Assembly (NCBI RefSeq): GCF_005795905.1
Contig: NZ_VAWE01000001.1
Location: forward strand, 5,073,001 to 5,137,000
Direction of reading: 5' to 3'
Source of the DNA: Streptomyces marianii
GTDB lineage: Bacteria; Actinomycetota; Actinomycetes; Streptomycetales; Streptomycetaceae
Length of the DNA: 64,000 bases
Shown: positions 27,701 through 36,199 of the stretch, piece after piece
Numbering within the stretch: position 1 is the first letter of the stretch
Layout of the letters: each line of letters starts with the position of its first letter
Position numbers and translations under genes: made by a program
The notes under the pieces: model-generated
Told to the model about the DNA's origin: nothing
Databases searched by the model: none
Seen by the model: only the letters and a program-made list of their open reading frames with translations

Positions 27701-29050
27701 TCAAAGCAGTGCGTCCGGCCGGTCCCCGCCCGACTCGGCCACTATCTCCCGGACCGTCTGCGGCGCCCGTACGGTCGAGAACCGGACCCCGCCAGGATCC
27801 GCGTGGAAGCCGTGGACGCCCGGCCGGGCGAGGCTGTTGTAGGCGTAGTGGCTGCTGAAGTAGTACGCCCCGGTGTCCAGCGCGGCGACCACGTCGCCCG
27901 GCTCCAGCAGGGGCAGCTCCCGCGCCTCCGCCAGCAGGTCGCCCGCGAAGCAGGCCGGCCCCGCGACGTCCTGGACCACGGCGGCACCGGCCTTCGGCGC
28001 GCCCTTCGCGTCGTACGCGGCGATCCGCAGCGGCCATGAGGCCGGGTCGTACACGGTGCGGGTGGCGACCTGGACACCAGCGTGGGTGACGGCGATGGGC
28101 CGGGCGCCGGTGGTCTTGGTGTACTCGACACGGGTGAGGACCGTGCCATGCTTGGCGAGCAGCGACCGGCCGAACTCGGTGACCAGCCCGTAGCGGCCGT
28201 CGAACAGACCGGGGACCGCGTCGCGCAGCGCCCGGGCGTAGTCGGAGAAGGTCGGAGTCTCCTCGTCGGAGGCGAAGTTGACCGGCAGCCCGCCGCCGAT
28301 GTCGACGGTGTCGACCTGCTGCCGGCCGGCGGCCGCGTTGATCTCCTCGGCCAGCTCGTACACGGCCCGGACCCCGTGGGCCATGAGCTCCAGGCCCAGC
28401 CCCTGCGAGCCCGAGTGGGTGTGCAGGCGTGTGAGCCAGGGCCGGTCGAGGTACGCGCGCACGACGCGCTCGCGGGTGCCCTCGTCGCGCAGGGCGACGC
28501 CGAACTTCGAGGTCGCGGTGGCCGTGGACAGCGCCCCGATCGCGCCGGCGCCGATCTGCGCGTTGACGCGAAGCCCGAGCTGCGAACCCCGGGACCCGGA
28601 CCCGGACCCGGACCCGGAGCCGGACCCGGAGCGGATCAGGTCGTCGATGCGGTCGAGTTCCTGGAGGTTGTCGGCGTTGACGGCGATCCCGAGGCCGAGC
28701 GCCTCGGTCAGCTCGGCCCGGGTCTTGGCCGGCGAGTCCAGCACGATCCGCTCCGGCCGTACTCCGGCGGCGAGCGCCAGCGCGAGCTCGCCCGGGCTCG
28801 CGACCTCCGCCCCGACGCCCTCGGAGTCCAGCAGTCGCAGCACCGGCACCAGCGGTGCGGCCTTCACGGCGAAGGCGTGGAGGACGGGGGCGTCGGTGAT
28901 CTCCTCGAAGGCGGCCCGCAGCGCGGCGGCCGAGGCCCGCACCCCGGCGATGTCGAGAAGCCCGGCGACGGGGGCGGTCTCCGTGAGCAGGCCGTGTTCC
29001 ACGGCCGCTCGTACGGCCTGGTCACGACGGTCTGAAGCCTGGTGCGCCAT
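27701..29050 (-). CDS. PLP-dependent decarboxylase, LysA/DAPDC-like (fold type III)
   Basis: A 449-residue enzyme of the diaminopimelate/ornithine decarboxylase family. The PLP lysine is in HAFAVKAAPLVPVLRLL. HTHSGSQGLGLELMAHGVRAVYELAEEI, the glycine loop TVDIGGGLPVNF and the C-terminal PACFAGDLL, DTGAYYFSSHYAYNS follow. The usual KAN after the lysine region is KAA, and substrate motifs are not typical of meso-DAP enzymes, so the substrate is uncertain. Residues about 140-152 are an unusual (Gly-Ser)n run. ATG 29050. Its stop codon sits exactly at the right edge of the IS605-type element. Confidence 0.78.
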   Translation of the reverse strand: MAHQASDRRDQAVRAAVEHGLLTETAPVAGLLDIAGVRASAAALRAAFEEITDAPVLHAFAVKAAPLVPVLRLLDSEGVGAEVASPGELALALAAGVRPERIVLDSPAKTRAELTEALGLGIAVNADNLQELDRIDDLIRSGSGSGSGSGSGSRGSQLGLRVNAQIGAGAIGALSTATATSKFGVALRDEGTRERVVRAYLDRPWLTRLHTHSGSQGLGLELMAHGVRAVYELAEEINAAAGRQQVDTVDIGGGLPVNFASDEETPTFSDYARALRDAVPGLFDGRYGLVTEFGRSLLAKHGTVLTRVEYTKTTGARPIAVTHAGVQVATRTVYDPASWPLRIAAYDAKGAPKAGAAVVQDVAGPACFAGDLLAEARELPLLEPGDVVAALDTGAYYFSSHYAYNSLARPGVHGFHADPGGVRFSTVRAPQTVREIVAESGGDRPDALL

Positions 29051-29175
29051 GGTCTCCAGTCAATCATCCGGGCCGGGGCGGGACCCACCCGTACCGGGAG
29101 ACCGCGCCCGGCTTCCCGCGGCCACCGGGCGGTGCGCCCCGCCCCGCCTGTTCCCGACCTCTTCGCGAGGCCCTG

Positions 29176-29221
29176 TTGACTGGATTTATTCAGGACGCCA
29201 GGATGTGAATAGTCGAATCAA
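29176..29221 (+). promoter_or_regulatory. hutU promoter with overlapping inverted repeat
   Basis: TTGACT (29176-29181) and CAGGAT (29199-29204), 17 bases apart, form a good vegetative promoter ending about 38 bases before the hutU ATG. An imperfect dyad, TTGACTGGATTTATTC (29176-29191) against GAATAGTCGAATCAA (29207-29221), covers the -35, the spacer and the start point. That is a natural place for a repressor site. Confidence 0.6.
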
Positions 29222-29241
29222 CGCCGCGAGGAGGCATCGGC

Positions 29242-30906
29242 ATGTCTGGACCCCGCCCCGTACGGGCACCGCGTGGTACGGAACTGAGCGCCCTTGGGTG
29301 GCAGCAGGAAGCCGCGCTGCGCATGCTCCAGAACAACCTCGACCCGGAGGTCGCCGAGCACCCCGACAAGCTCGTCGTCTACGGCGGCACCGGCAAGGCC
29401 GCCCGCGACTGGCGCTCCTTCGACGCGATGGTCCGCACGCTGAGGACGCTGAAGCAGGACGAGACGATGCTCGTCCAGTCCGGCCGCCCGGTCGGCGTGA
29501 TGCAGACCCACGAGTGGGCGCCCCGCGTGCTGATCGCCAACTCCAACCTCGTCGGCGACTGGGCGAACTGGGAGGAGTTCCGGCGCCTGGAGGCCCTCGG
29601 CCTCACCATGTACGGCCAGATGACCGCCGGTTCCTGGATCTACATCGGCACCCAGGGCATCCTCCAGGGCACGTACGAGACCTTCGCGGCCGTGGCGGCC
29701 AAGAAGTTCGGCGGCACGCTGGCCGGCACGATCACGCTGACCGCCGGACTCGGCGGCATGGGCGGCGCCCAGCCGCTCGCCGTCACCATGAACGACGGCG
29801 TCGCCATCTGCGTCGACTGCGACCCGCGCGCGATCGAGCGCCGTATCGAGCACCGCTACCTCGACGTGAGGGCCGACAGCCCGGAGCACGCGCTCCGGCT
29901 GGCCACCGAGGCCCGTGACGCCCGCCGCCCGCTCTCCATCGGCGTGCTCGGCAACGCGGCCGAGCTGGTGCCGCAGCTGCTCGCGATGGGCGCGCCGATC
30001 GACATCGTCACCGACCAGACCTCCGCGCACGACCCGCTCGCCTACCTGCCGACGGGCGTCGACTTCGACGACATGGCCTCGTACGCGGCGAAGGACCCCG
30101 CCGGGTTCACCACCCGCGCCCGCGAGTCCATGGCCCGGCACGTCGAGGCCATGGTCGGCTTCATGGACGCGGGCGCCGAGGTCTTCGACTACGGCAACTC
30201 GATCCGCGGCGAGGCGCAACTGGCTGGATACGACAGGGCGTTCGCGTTCCCCGGCTTCGTCCCCGCCTACATCCGGCCCCTCTTCTGCGAGGGCAGGGGC
30301 CCGTTCCGCTGGGCCGCGCTCTCCGGCGACCCCGCCGACATCGCCAGGACCGACAGGGCGATCCTCGACCTCTTCCCGGAGAACGAGTCGCTGGCCCGCT
30401 GGATCAGGATGGCCGGCGAGCGCGTCCACTTCCAGGGCCTTCCGGCCCGTATCTGCTGGCTCGGCTACGGCGAGCGGGACCGCGCCGGCGAGCGGTTCAA
30501 CGACATGGTCGCGAGCGGCGAGCTCCGGGCTCCGCTGGCCATCGGCCGCGACCACCTCGACTGCGGCTCCGTCGCCTCCCCGTACCGCGAGACCGAGGCG
30601 ATGCTCGACGGCTCGGACGCCATCGCCGACTGGCCGCTGCTGAACGCCATGGTGAACGTGGCCTCCGGCGCCTCCTGGGTGTCGGTCCACCACGGCGGCG
30701 GCGTCGGCATGGGCCGTTCCATCCACGCCGGCCAGGTCACCGTCGCCGACGGCACCGGGCTCGCCGGCGAGAAGATCCGCCGGGTGCTGACGAACGACCC
30801 CGGGATGGGCGTCATCCGGCACGTCGACGCCGGTTACGACATCGCCGAGTCCGTTTCCGAGGCGAAGGGCGTCCGCGTCCCGATGCGGGAGGGTGACGCC
30901 CGGTGA
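29242..30906 (+). CDS. hutU: Urocanate hydratase (urocanase)
   Basis: Second enzyme of histidine breakdown, converting urocanate to imidazolonepropionate with tightly bound NAD+. The 554-residue length is typical. The NAD-binding loop [16 protein letters not shown] (about residue 170), the N-terminal [13 protein letters not shown] and the C-terminal [21 protein letters not shown] are family hallmarks. ATG 29242 has GAGGAGG upstream. Its stop overlaps the GTG of the next gene. No histidine ammonia-lyase gene is in this window. Confidence 0.97.
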   Translation: MSGPRPVRAPRGTELSALGWQQEAALRMLQNNLDPEVAEHPDKLVVYGGTGKAARDWRSFDAMVRTLRTLKQDETMLVQSGRPVGVMQTHEWAPRVLIANSNLVGDWANWEEFRRLEALGLTMYGQMTAGSWIYIGTQGILQGTYETFAAVAAKKFGGTLAGTITLTAGLGGMGGAQPLAVTMNDGVAICVDCDPRAIERRIEHRYLDVRADSPEHALRLATEARDARRPLSIGVLGNAAELVPQLLAMGAPIDIVTDQTSAHDPLAYLPTGVDFDDMASYAAKDPAGFTTRARESMARHVEAMVGFMDAGAEVFDYGNSIRGEAQLAGYDRAFAFPGFVPAYIRPLFCEGRGPFRWAALSGDPADIARTDRAILDLFPENESLARWIRMAGERVHFQGLPARICWLGYGERDRAGERFNDMVASGELRAPLAIGRDHLDCGSVASPYRETEAMLDGSDAIADWPLLNAMVNVASGASWVSVHHGGGVGMGRSIHAGQVTVADGTGLAGEKIRRVLTNDPGMGVIRHVDAGYDIAESVSEAKGVRVPMREGDAR

Positions 30907-32201
30907 CCGTGCACGACCGGCAGCCGGCCGGCCCTTCAGCGGGCGGCCGCTCCATGGACGCCCCCGCCGCGGTCGGCTCGGCGGCCCCGCGGCCCCGCTC
31001 GTTCCAGGAGATGTGGGCCGATCTGCAGGGCATCGGCCGGGACGCGAGCAGCGGCGGATACCGCCGCTACGCCTGGACGGGGGCCGACGCCGACTGCCGC
31101 GACTGGTTCAGGGAGCAGGCCGAGGCCCGCGGCCTCGCCCACGAGACCGACCGCAACGGCAACCAGTGGGCCTGGCTGGGCGACCCCACCGCCGGTGACG
31201 CCGTCGTCACCGGCTCCCATCTGGATTCCGTGCCCGACGGCGGCGCCTTCGACGGCCCCCTCGGCGTCGTGTCCTCCTTCGCCGCACTCGACGAACTCCG
31301 CCGCAGAGGTGTGGAGTTCACCCGGCCCCTCGCGATCACCAACTTCGGTGACGAGGAGGGTGCCCGCTTCGGCCTGGCCTGCGTCGGCTCCCGTCTCACG
31401 GCCGGGCAGCTGACGAAGGAGCAGGCGTACGCGCTGCGCGACGCCGACGGCGTGAGCCTGCCCGAGGCCATGGAGGCGGCCGGCCAGGACCCGGAGACCA
31501 TCGGCGCCGACCCCGAACGCCTGGCCCGCATCGGCGCGTTCGTGGAACTGCACGTCGAGCAGGGCCGTGCCCTGGACGTCTCAGGCGACCCCGTCGGGAT
31601 CGCCAGCGCCATCTGGCCGCACGGCCGCTGGCGCTTCGACTTCCGGGGCGAGGCCAACCACGCGGGCACCACCCGCCTCGCCGACCGCCGCGACCCGATG
31701 CTGACGTACGCGGAGACCGTCCTCGCCGCCCGCCGCGAGGCCGAACTCGCGGGCGCCCTCGCCACCTTCGGCAAGGTCTCCGTCGAGCCGAACGGCGTCA
31801 ACGCCATCCCGTCCCTCGTCCGCGGCTGGCTCGACTCGCGCGCCGCCGACCAGGCCACCCTCGACACGGTCGTCGCCGCGATCGAGCAGGCCGCCAAGGA
31901 CCGTGCCCAGCGCGACGGCGTCGACCTCGCCGTCGTACGGGAGTCGTCCACCCCGGTCGTCGAGTTCGGGCACGCGCTGCGCGACGAGATCGGCCGGCTG
32001 CTGGGCGGACGGGCCCCGCTGCTCGGGACCGGCGCCGGACACGACGCGGGAATCCTCTCCGCGGCCGTGCCGACCGCCATGCTGTTCGTACGGAACCCGA
32101 CGGGCGTGTCCCACTCCCCGGCCGAGTACGCGGCCGAGGACGACTGCGTCGCCGGGGTCCTCGCACTCGCCGACGTACTGGAGGGCCTCGCGTGCAGGTG
32201 A
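30903..32201 (+). CDS. M20 amidohydrolase (allantoate amidohydrolase-like) in the hut operon
   Basis: A 432-residue zinc amidohydrolase of the allantoate amidohydrolase/N-carbamoyl-L-amino-acid hydrolase group. Metal ligands appear in [19 protein letters not shown] (His, Asp), [10 protein letters not shown] (Glu), ELHVEQG (His) and GVSHSPAEY (His). The dimerisation segment with [19 protein letters not shown] is present. GTG 30903 overlaps hutU (GTGA), and hutF overlaps its 3' end. Position between urocanase and formiminoglutamate deiminase suggests it removes the formyl group of N-formylglutamate, the step done by HutG elsewhere. This is inference. Confidence 0.85.
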   Translation: MTVHDRQPAGPSAGGRSMDAPAAVGSAAPRPRSFQEMWADLQGIGRDASSGGYRRYAWTGADADCRDWFREQAEARGLAHETDRNGNQWAWLGDPTAGDAVVTGSHLDSVPDGGAFDGPLGVVSSFAALDELRRRGVEFTRPLAITNFGDEEGARFGLACVGSRLTAGQLTKEQAYALRDADGVSLPEAMEAAGQDPETIGADPERLARIGAFVELHVEQGRALDVSGDPVGIASAIWPHGRWRFDFRGEANHAGTTRLADRRDPMLTYAETVLAARREAELAGALATFGKVSVEPNGVNAIPSLVRGWLDSRAADQATLDTVVAAIEQAAKDRAQRDGVDLAVVRESSTPVVEFGHALRDEIGRLLGGRAPLLGTGAGHDAGILSAAVPTAMLFVRNPTGVSHSPAEYAAEDDCVAGVLALADVLEGLACR

Positions 32202-33544
32202 CGACGTACTGGCTGGAGCACGCCTGGCTCGGCACGCACGTCGAGCCGGGCGTGTCCCTGGACGTCGCGGACGGCCGGATCACGGCCGTCCGCGACGGGG
32301 CGGACACCCCGGAACCGGGGGCCGAGGTGCTGCGCGGCCTGACGCTTCCCGGACTCGCCAACGCCCACTCGCACGCCTTCCACCGCGCGCTGCGCGGCCT
32401 GGTGCAGGTCGGCTCCGGGACCTTCTGGACCTGGCGCGAGTTCATGTACCAGGTCGCCTCCCGGCTCACCCCGGAGAGCTACCACGCGCTGGCGCGCGCC
32501 GTGTACGCGGAGATGGCGCTGGCGGGGATCACGGTCGTCGGCGAGTTCCACTACGTGCACCACGCGCCCGGCGGCAAGCCGTACGCCGACCCCAACGCGA
32601 TGGGCGAGGCGCTGATCGCCGCCGCGGCGGACGCGGGCATCCGCATCACGCTGCTCGACACGGCGTACCTGTCCTCGGCCATCACGAACAAGCACGGCGG
32701 GGAGCCGCCGGACCAGCACCAGCTCCGCTTCTCCGACGGCACCGCCGAGGCGTGGGCCGAGCGGGTGTCCCTGCTCAAGGGCGGGGAGCTGGCCCGGATC
32801 GGCGCGGCGGTCCACTCCGTACGCGCGGTCCCCGCCGCGCAGCTGCCCGTGGTGGCCGCCTGGGCGGCGGAGCGCGGTGCGCCCCTGCACGTCCATCTCT
32901 CCGAGCAGACCGCCGAGAACGACGCCTGCCTGAAGGTGCACGGCTGCACGCCGGCGCGGCTGCTCGCCGACCACGGCGTACTCGGCCGGCGCACCACCGG
33001 AGTCCACAACACCCATCTCACGGGCGAGGACATCCGCCTCCTCGGCGACAGCGGGACCGGCACGTGCATGTGCCCCACCACCGAACGGGACCTCGCCGAC
33101 GGCATCGGCCCCGCGAAGGCCCTCCAGCAGGCGGGCTCACCGCTGTCGCTCGGCAGCGACAGCCACGCGGTGATCGACCTCCTGGAGGAGGCCCGCGCGA
33201 TGGAGTTGGACGAACGGCTGCGCACGCGCACCCGCGGCCACTGGACGGCCGCTTCCCTGCTGCGCGCCGCGACTGCGGACGGCCAGGCGGCGCTCGGCTG
33301 GGACGACGCGGGACGTCTGGAGCAGGGGGCGCTCGCCGACCTCACCACCGTCGCACTGGACTCGGTGCGCACGGCCGGCCCGCTGCCGCGCCTGGGCGCG
33401 GAGACCGCGGTCTTCGCGGCCACCTCGGCGGACGTCCGTCACACGGTCGTCGCCGGGCGCCATGTCGTACGCGACGGGATCCACACCCTGGTGCCGGACG
33501 TGCCGTCGGCCCTGTCGGAGGCGATCGGGGCGCTGCGCGGCTGA
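32192..33544 (+). CDS. hutF: Formimidoylglutamate deiminase
   Basis: Amidohydrolase-superfamily enzyme (450 residues) that releases ammonia from N-formimidoyl-L-glutamate, giving N-formylglutamate. Metal motifs: NAHSHAFHRALRG (H-x-H) near residue 58, HVHLSEQTAEND near 235, GVHNTHLT near 270 and LGSDSHAVIDLLEEARAMEL near 320. The GTG start at 32192 lies 10 bases inside the upstream gene, consistent with coupled translation. The pathway it implies ends in N-formylglutamate rather than formamide, so a deformylase is needed. Confidence 0.93.
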   Translation: MQVTTYWLEHAWLGTHVEPGVSLDVADGRITAVRDGADTPEPGAEVLRGLTLPGLANAHSHAFHRALRGLVQVGSGTFWTWREFMYQVASRLTPESYHALARAVYAEMALAGITVVGEFHYVHHAPGGKPYADPNAMGEALIAAAADAGIRITLLDTAYLSSAITNKHGGEPPDQHQLRFSDGTAEAWAERVSLLKGGELARIGAAVHSVRAVPAAQLPVVAAWAAERGAPLHVHLSEQTAENDACLKVHGCTPARLLADHGVLGRRTTGVHNTHLTGEDIRLLGDSGTGTCMCPTTERDLADGIGPAKALQQAGSPLSLGSDSHAVIDLLEEARAMELDERLRTRTRGHWTAASLLRAATADGQAALGWDDAGRLEQGALADLTTVALDSVRTAGPLPRLGAETAVFAATSADVRHTVVAGRHVVRDGIHTLVPDVPSALSEAIGALRG

Positions 33545-33772
33545 GCGGCTCACCGTGCGCGGGCACCGGGCGGCGGAGCGGGCCGCGGGGCGGGCGCGGT
33601 GCCGTGCGCGTCGCGCGGGCTTGTTGTGCGGTGCGCGGTGCCGTGTGCGGTGCGCGGCCGTGCCCCGCACACGGGCCCGGCGCTGCCCGGGACGCGGCCG
33701 GGCGGGCCGTGGCCCGGCGATGACCCGTACCGGCCCGGGTCAATTCGTAACGGGGAACATCACGTTCATGCT
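33545..33772. other. Gene-free sequence downstream of hutF
   Basis: GC-rich with short CGGTGCGCGGTGC-like iterations (33590-33660). No ORF or hairpin stands out. It marks the left border of the accessory DNA that separates hutF from hutI. Confidence 0.4.
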
Positions 33773-33825
33773 AGTGCCGCGTCAGGCAAGGTTTGCACGG
33801 GGCGAACGTTGCCTGATGCGGCACT
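33773..33825. repeat. 53-bp near-palindrome, possible relic of IS ends
   Basis: The arms 33773-33796 and 33802-33825 match in 21 of 24 positions (AGTGCCGCGTCAGGCAAGGT against AGTGCCGCATCAGGCAACGT) around a 5-base loop. Sitting at the tail of a decayed gene, it could be two terminal inverted repeats left by a lost element, or a hairpin terminator. Confidence 0.7.
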
Positions 33826-34103
33826 GGGCGTCCTCCGTGGGGGATGGGGCGGGGTGCGACTCCGCACAACCGCCGCAGAGGCCGGGCTCCGCCGCGCGGA
33901 AGGCGTGGTCGCAGCGCGCGCAGCGACTGGATGTGGACGGCGAGCCCGATCGCCAGGCAGGACAGGCCCCGGTGCTGGGCGAGGTGGTTGCCGACGACCG
34001 TGAATCCGGAGGTGTGTGCCTCGGTCACCTGACGGACGCCGCGGCGCGGTCGGTGAACCGGCTCCTGGGCGGGCGGGGCCGCGTTAAGCTGCGTGACAGC
34101 CAT
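33782..34103 (-). pseudogene. Decayed HTH regulator with internal deletion
   Basis: The N-terminal part, MAVTQLNAAP to VVGNHLAQHRGLSCLAIGLAVHIQSL, reads like the start of the Streptomyces HTH proteins that end in a small zinc-finger tail. After codon 60 or so the frame loses similarity. In the next frame the sequence CARCDHAFRAAEPGLCGGCAES, a zinc-finger-like tail, appears at once and ends at 33782. The middle of the gene, about 200 residues in the intact relatives I remember, is missing, with a frame change at the join near 33920. Confidence 0.6.
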
Positions 34104-34592
34104 CGGGAAGAGGCCTACTTCCTGGGTGGTGAGGCCCTCGTTCGGGATGCCAGTCCCGGCCGGGGGCCGTTGCATGTGCCGTGGCATATGCGGGAGTTGT
34201 CATGCCGACCTTGCCCTGGCGATGCCGGCGGAATCCAGCGCTCCGGGGCAGGATCACTCGCCTGAGTGACGCATGGGAAAAGGTCAACACGGTGGCGTGT
34301 GGTGGGTCTTTTCTCCCTGGTGATGGAGTGGTTGAGCGCCTGCACCACGGGCGTCCGGGCCCGTGGCACCCGGGTTTCCGGGCTTCGGGCGGCCGCTCGG
34401 GCCGTACGGTGCCGATGTCGGCCCTCCGTGTCGGGCACTCCTTCGGAGGAGAGGAGCGCATGCCTTTCGCGGGCATGCGGTGCCTTGCCCCGGAGGGAGC
34501 GGTGCGTGGGACGGCGTGCTCTCGAACCTCGATCGGGGGGCCGAACGAATCGGCCGTTGAATTCGGCCGATACTCTCGGCATTCTTGGCTCC
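34104..34592. other. Gene-free stretch left of the small-gene module
   Basis: Contains a hairpin (CCACGGGC 34345-34352 with GCCCGTGG 34359-34366), then the left copy of the 53-bp direct repeat. Short ORFs here have poor coding character. An AT-richer patch near 34545-34590 may hold the promoter of the next gene. Confidence 0.5.
34371..34423. repeat. 53-bp direct repeat, left copy
   Basis: Identical over 53 bases to 35571-35623, exactly 1200 bases away. The two copies bracket three small genes. Confidence 0.97.
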
Positions 34593-34850
34593 ATGCCCCG
34601 AACTGCGATGTCCGAGGATCCGAGAGTCCGGCGCCTGGAGCATGCCACGCAGCGCCTGACCGATGCGGAGAAGGAGTTCCAGGACGCGTTGATCGACCTC
34701 CTGACGCACGGTCCGCGAGGAGCGCAGGCAGCAGCGACGCGCATCACCGGTATGAACCGTGACACCCTGCGTCGGCGCCACCGGGACCATGAAGTCCGGG
34801 AGAGCCGGGAGAGCCGGGAGAAGCAGGACCGAGCGGCCGACGCAGCCTGA
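34593..34850 (+). CDS. Small helical protein, first gene of the bracketed module
   Basis: An 85-residue, highly charged protein (AMSEDPRVRRLEHATQRLTDAEKEFQDALIDLLTHGPRG, then AATRITGMNRDTLRRRHRDHE and an RESRES tail). The middle could be a small helix-turn-helix, as in antitoxin-like regulators. An alternative start is ATG 34608. No family is recognised. It lies 30 bases before the DUF6247-like gene. Confidence 0.6.
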   Translation: MPRTAMSEDPRVRRLEHATQRLTDAEKEFQDALIDLLTHGPRGAQAAATRITGMNRDTLRRRHRDHEVRESRESREKQDRAADAA

Positions 34851-34880
34851 CCGACACAGTCCCCACCCAGGGAGCGCGAC

Positions 34881-35234
34881 ATGACCTCGCAGCCGAGTGA
34901 GCCGACCGGCGGGCCGCTCATCCGCATGCCCGCGAAGACCCCGGCGGCCCTCCGAGCAGCCGTTGCGCGGCTCGACTCCGAAGCCCTGCCGCGGTTCGAC
35001 TCCGACTGGGCCTCGGCCATGGACCAGGCTCGCGACCAGTTCAGTCTGCTGCCGGGACGGCACTTCACGGAGCACTGGTGGGCGTGGGTCGCCGTAACGC
35101 GCTGGCCCGCGCAGGCTCGTCGGTTCCGTGAGTGCGAACGCATCGTGGCCACGTCCGACGACCGCAGTGCCCGCAGAGCCGCTGCTGCCGAGATCGCTCG
35201 CATTCTCCAGGACGCCCAGGCGGCTGCGGCGTGA
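34881..35234 (+). CDS. DUF6247-like protein, possible antitoxin
   Basis: A 117-residue protein with the pattern GGPLIRMPAKTPAALRAAVARLDSEALPRFDSDWASAMDQAR and the helical C-terminus RECERIVATSDDRSARRAAAAEIARILQDAQ, which I associate with DUF6247 proteins of Streptomyces. Its stop overlaps the GTG of the next gene (GTGA), the coupling expected of a toxin-antitoxin pair. ATG 34881 follows GGGAGCGCGAC. Confidence 0.65.
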   Translation: MTSQPSEPTGGPLIRMPAKTPAALRAAVARLDSEALPRFDSDWASAMDQARDQFSLLPGRHFTEHWWAWVAVTRWPAQARRFRECERIVATSDDRSARRAAAAEIARILQDAQAAAA

Positions 35235-35515
35235 GTGACTGGACGTGGGAGTACCTGCCTGATGCGGAGCACATCGTCGGCGGCCTCACCGAAAATCAAC
35301 GCCGAGACGTCGAACACGCCGCACAACGCATCGCCGATGCCGGCGGAGTGCGCCGTATCGGCCGGCCGTTCGACATCACCGAATCGGCCTCCGGCGTCCT
35401 GAGCCACGGTGACGGGCCCGTCATGCTCTGGTACCAGGAGGACTACCGCGATGACGTGGTGCTCATCTTGCGAGCCCACCACTTCAACGCCGACGGGCCT
35501 TCCGACGAGGACTGA
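35231..35515 (+). CDS. Small protein with RelE/ParE-like layout, possible toxin
   Basis: A 94-residue protein beginning WTWEYLPDAEHIVGGLTENQRRDVEHAAQRIADAGG, then a beta-rich half with SGDGPVMLWYQEDY-like text and VVLILRAHHF. Helices followed by strands ending in hydrophobic VxLxxA is the layout of RelE-fold mRNA interferases, but no catalytic residue can be assigned. The GTG start overlaps the DUF6247-like gene. Confidence 0.55.
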   Translation: MSDWTWEYLPDAEHIVGGLTENQRRDVEHAAQRIADAGGVRRIGRPFDITESASGVLSHGDGPVMLWYQEDYRDDVVLILRAHHFNADGPSDED

Positions 35516-35570
35516 CCACGGCACGGCGACGGTGGCGGTGTCGGGCAGGCCGGGGCCCTTCCGCGGCGCA

Positions 35571-35623
35571 CGGGTTTCCGGGCTTCGGGCGGCCGCTCGG
35601 GCCGTACGGTGCCGATGTCGGCC
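35571..35623. repeat. 53-bp direct repeat, right copy
   Basis: Exact second copy of 34371-34423, 55 bases after the stop of the possible toxin gene. The rest of 35516-35767 shows no gene. Confidence 0.97.
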
Positions 35624-35767
35624 GCGCCCCGGGGCGCGGTGAGGACCGGCGGAGCGTCCGGGGCCGTCCGTTGCTTCGGTCAGGACCGCCGACGCATCGG
35701 GCGGACTCGGCGCCCGGGCGGCCGGACACCGGGGAATGGCCCGGGCCGGGTCGGGGTTGGATCGGAC

Positions 35768-36199
35768 ATGAACGCCGCCACTTTCGACCCGCGCACACTG
35801 CTCGCGGAGAGCCGTCTCGGAGTCCTGGCGACCATCAAGTCGGACGGGCGCCCGCAGCTCTCGCCGGTCATGCCCTACTACGACCGGGACGCCGACGTCC
35901 TCTATGTCTCGATGACCGAGGGGCGGGCCAAGACGGCGAACCTCCGCCGGGACCCGCGCGCCGCGCTGGAGGTGACCAGCTCCGACGGCTGGGCCTGGGC
36001 GACGGCCGAGGGCACGGTGACCCTCACCGGGCCGGGAACCGATCCACACGGTCCCGAGGTGGAGGCGCTGGTGGCGTACTACCGCCGCGCCGCCGGGGAG
36101 CATCCGGACTGGGACGAGTACCGGTCGGTGATGGTGTCCGACCGCAGGGTGCTGATGACGATGCCGGTCGACCACGTGTACGGCTCGAGGATCGTCTGA
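35768..36199 (+). CDS. PPOX-class F420-dependent oxidoreductase-like protein
   Basis: A 143-residue split-barrel flavin/F420-binding protein (LLAESRLGVLATIKSDGRPQLSPVMPYYDRDADVLYVSM, KTANLRRDPRAALEVTS, WAWATAEGTVTL). This size and pattern fit the F420H2-dependent reductase group common in actinobacteria. The substrate is unknown. ATG 35768. The reading frame is open upstream, but composition and the family N-terminus favour this start. It lies between the bracketed module and hutI. Confidence 0.8.
   Translation: MNAATFDPRTLLAESRLGVLATIKSDGRPQLSPVMPYYDRDADVLYVSMTEGRAKTANLRRDPRAALEVTSSDGWAWATAEGTVTLTGPGTDPHGPEVEALVAYYRRAAGEHPDWDEYRSVMVSDRRVLMTMPVDHVYGSRIV

Larger units (their letters stand above)
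25921..27704. mobile_element. IS200/IS605-family insertion sequence, IS605 layout
   Basis: The element carries divergent tnpA (leftward) and tnpB (rightward). Both ends have similar subterminal hairpins: CTCCCCCGTTTACGGGGG at 25922-25939 and CTCCCCCGTTCACGGGGG at 27677-27694. Such ends, without inverted terminal repeats or target duplication, fit single-strand transposition by Y1 transposases. Exact cleavage sites are not certain; TCAA at 27701-27704 is a candidate right cleavage tetranucleotide by analogy with IS608. Both proteins keep their catalytic residues. Confidence 0.85.

Noticed and set aside
30903..32201. True allantoate amidohydrolase of purine catabolism
   Set aside because: The family match is real, but coupling to hutU and hutF and the lack of other allantoin genes make this role unlikely.
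34181..34762. A 193-codon plus-strand frame within the accessory region
   Set aside because: It overlaps the repeat copy and the next gene in another frame and has no domain-like sequence.
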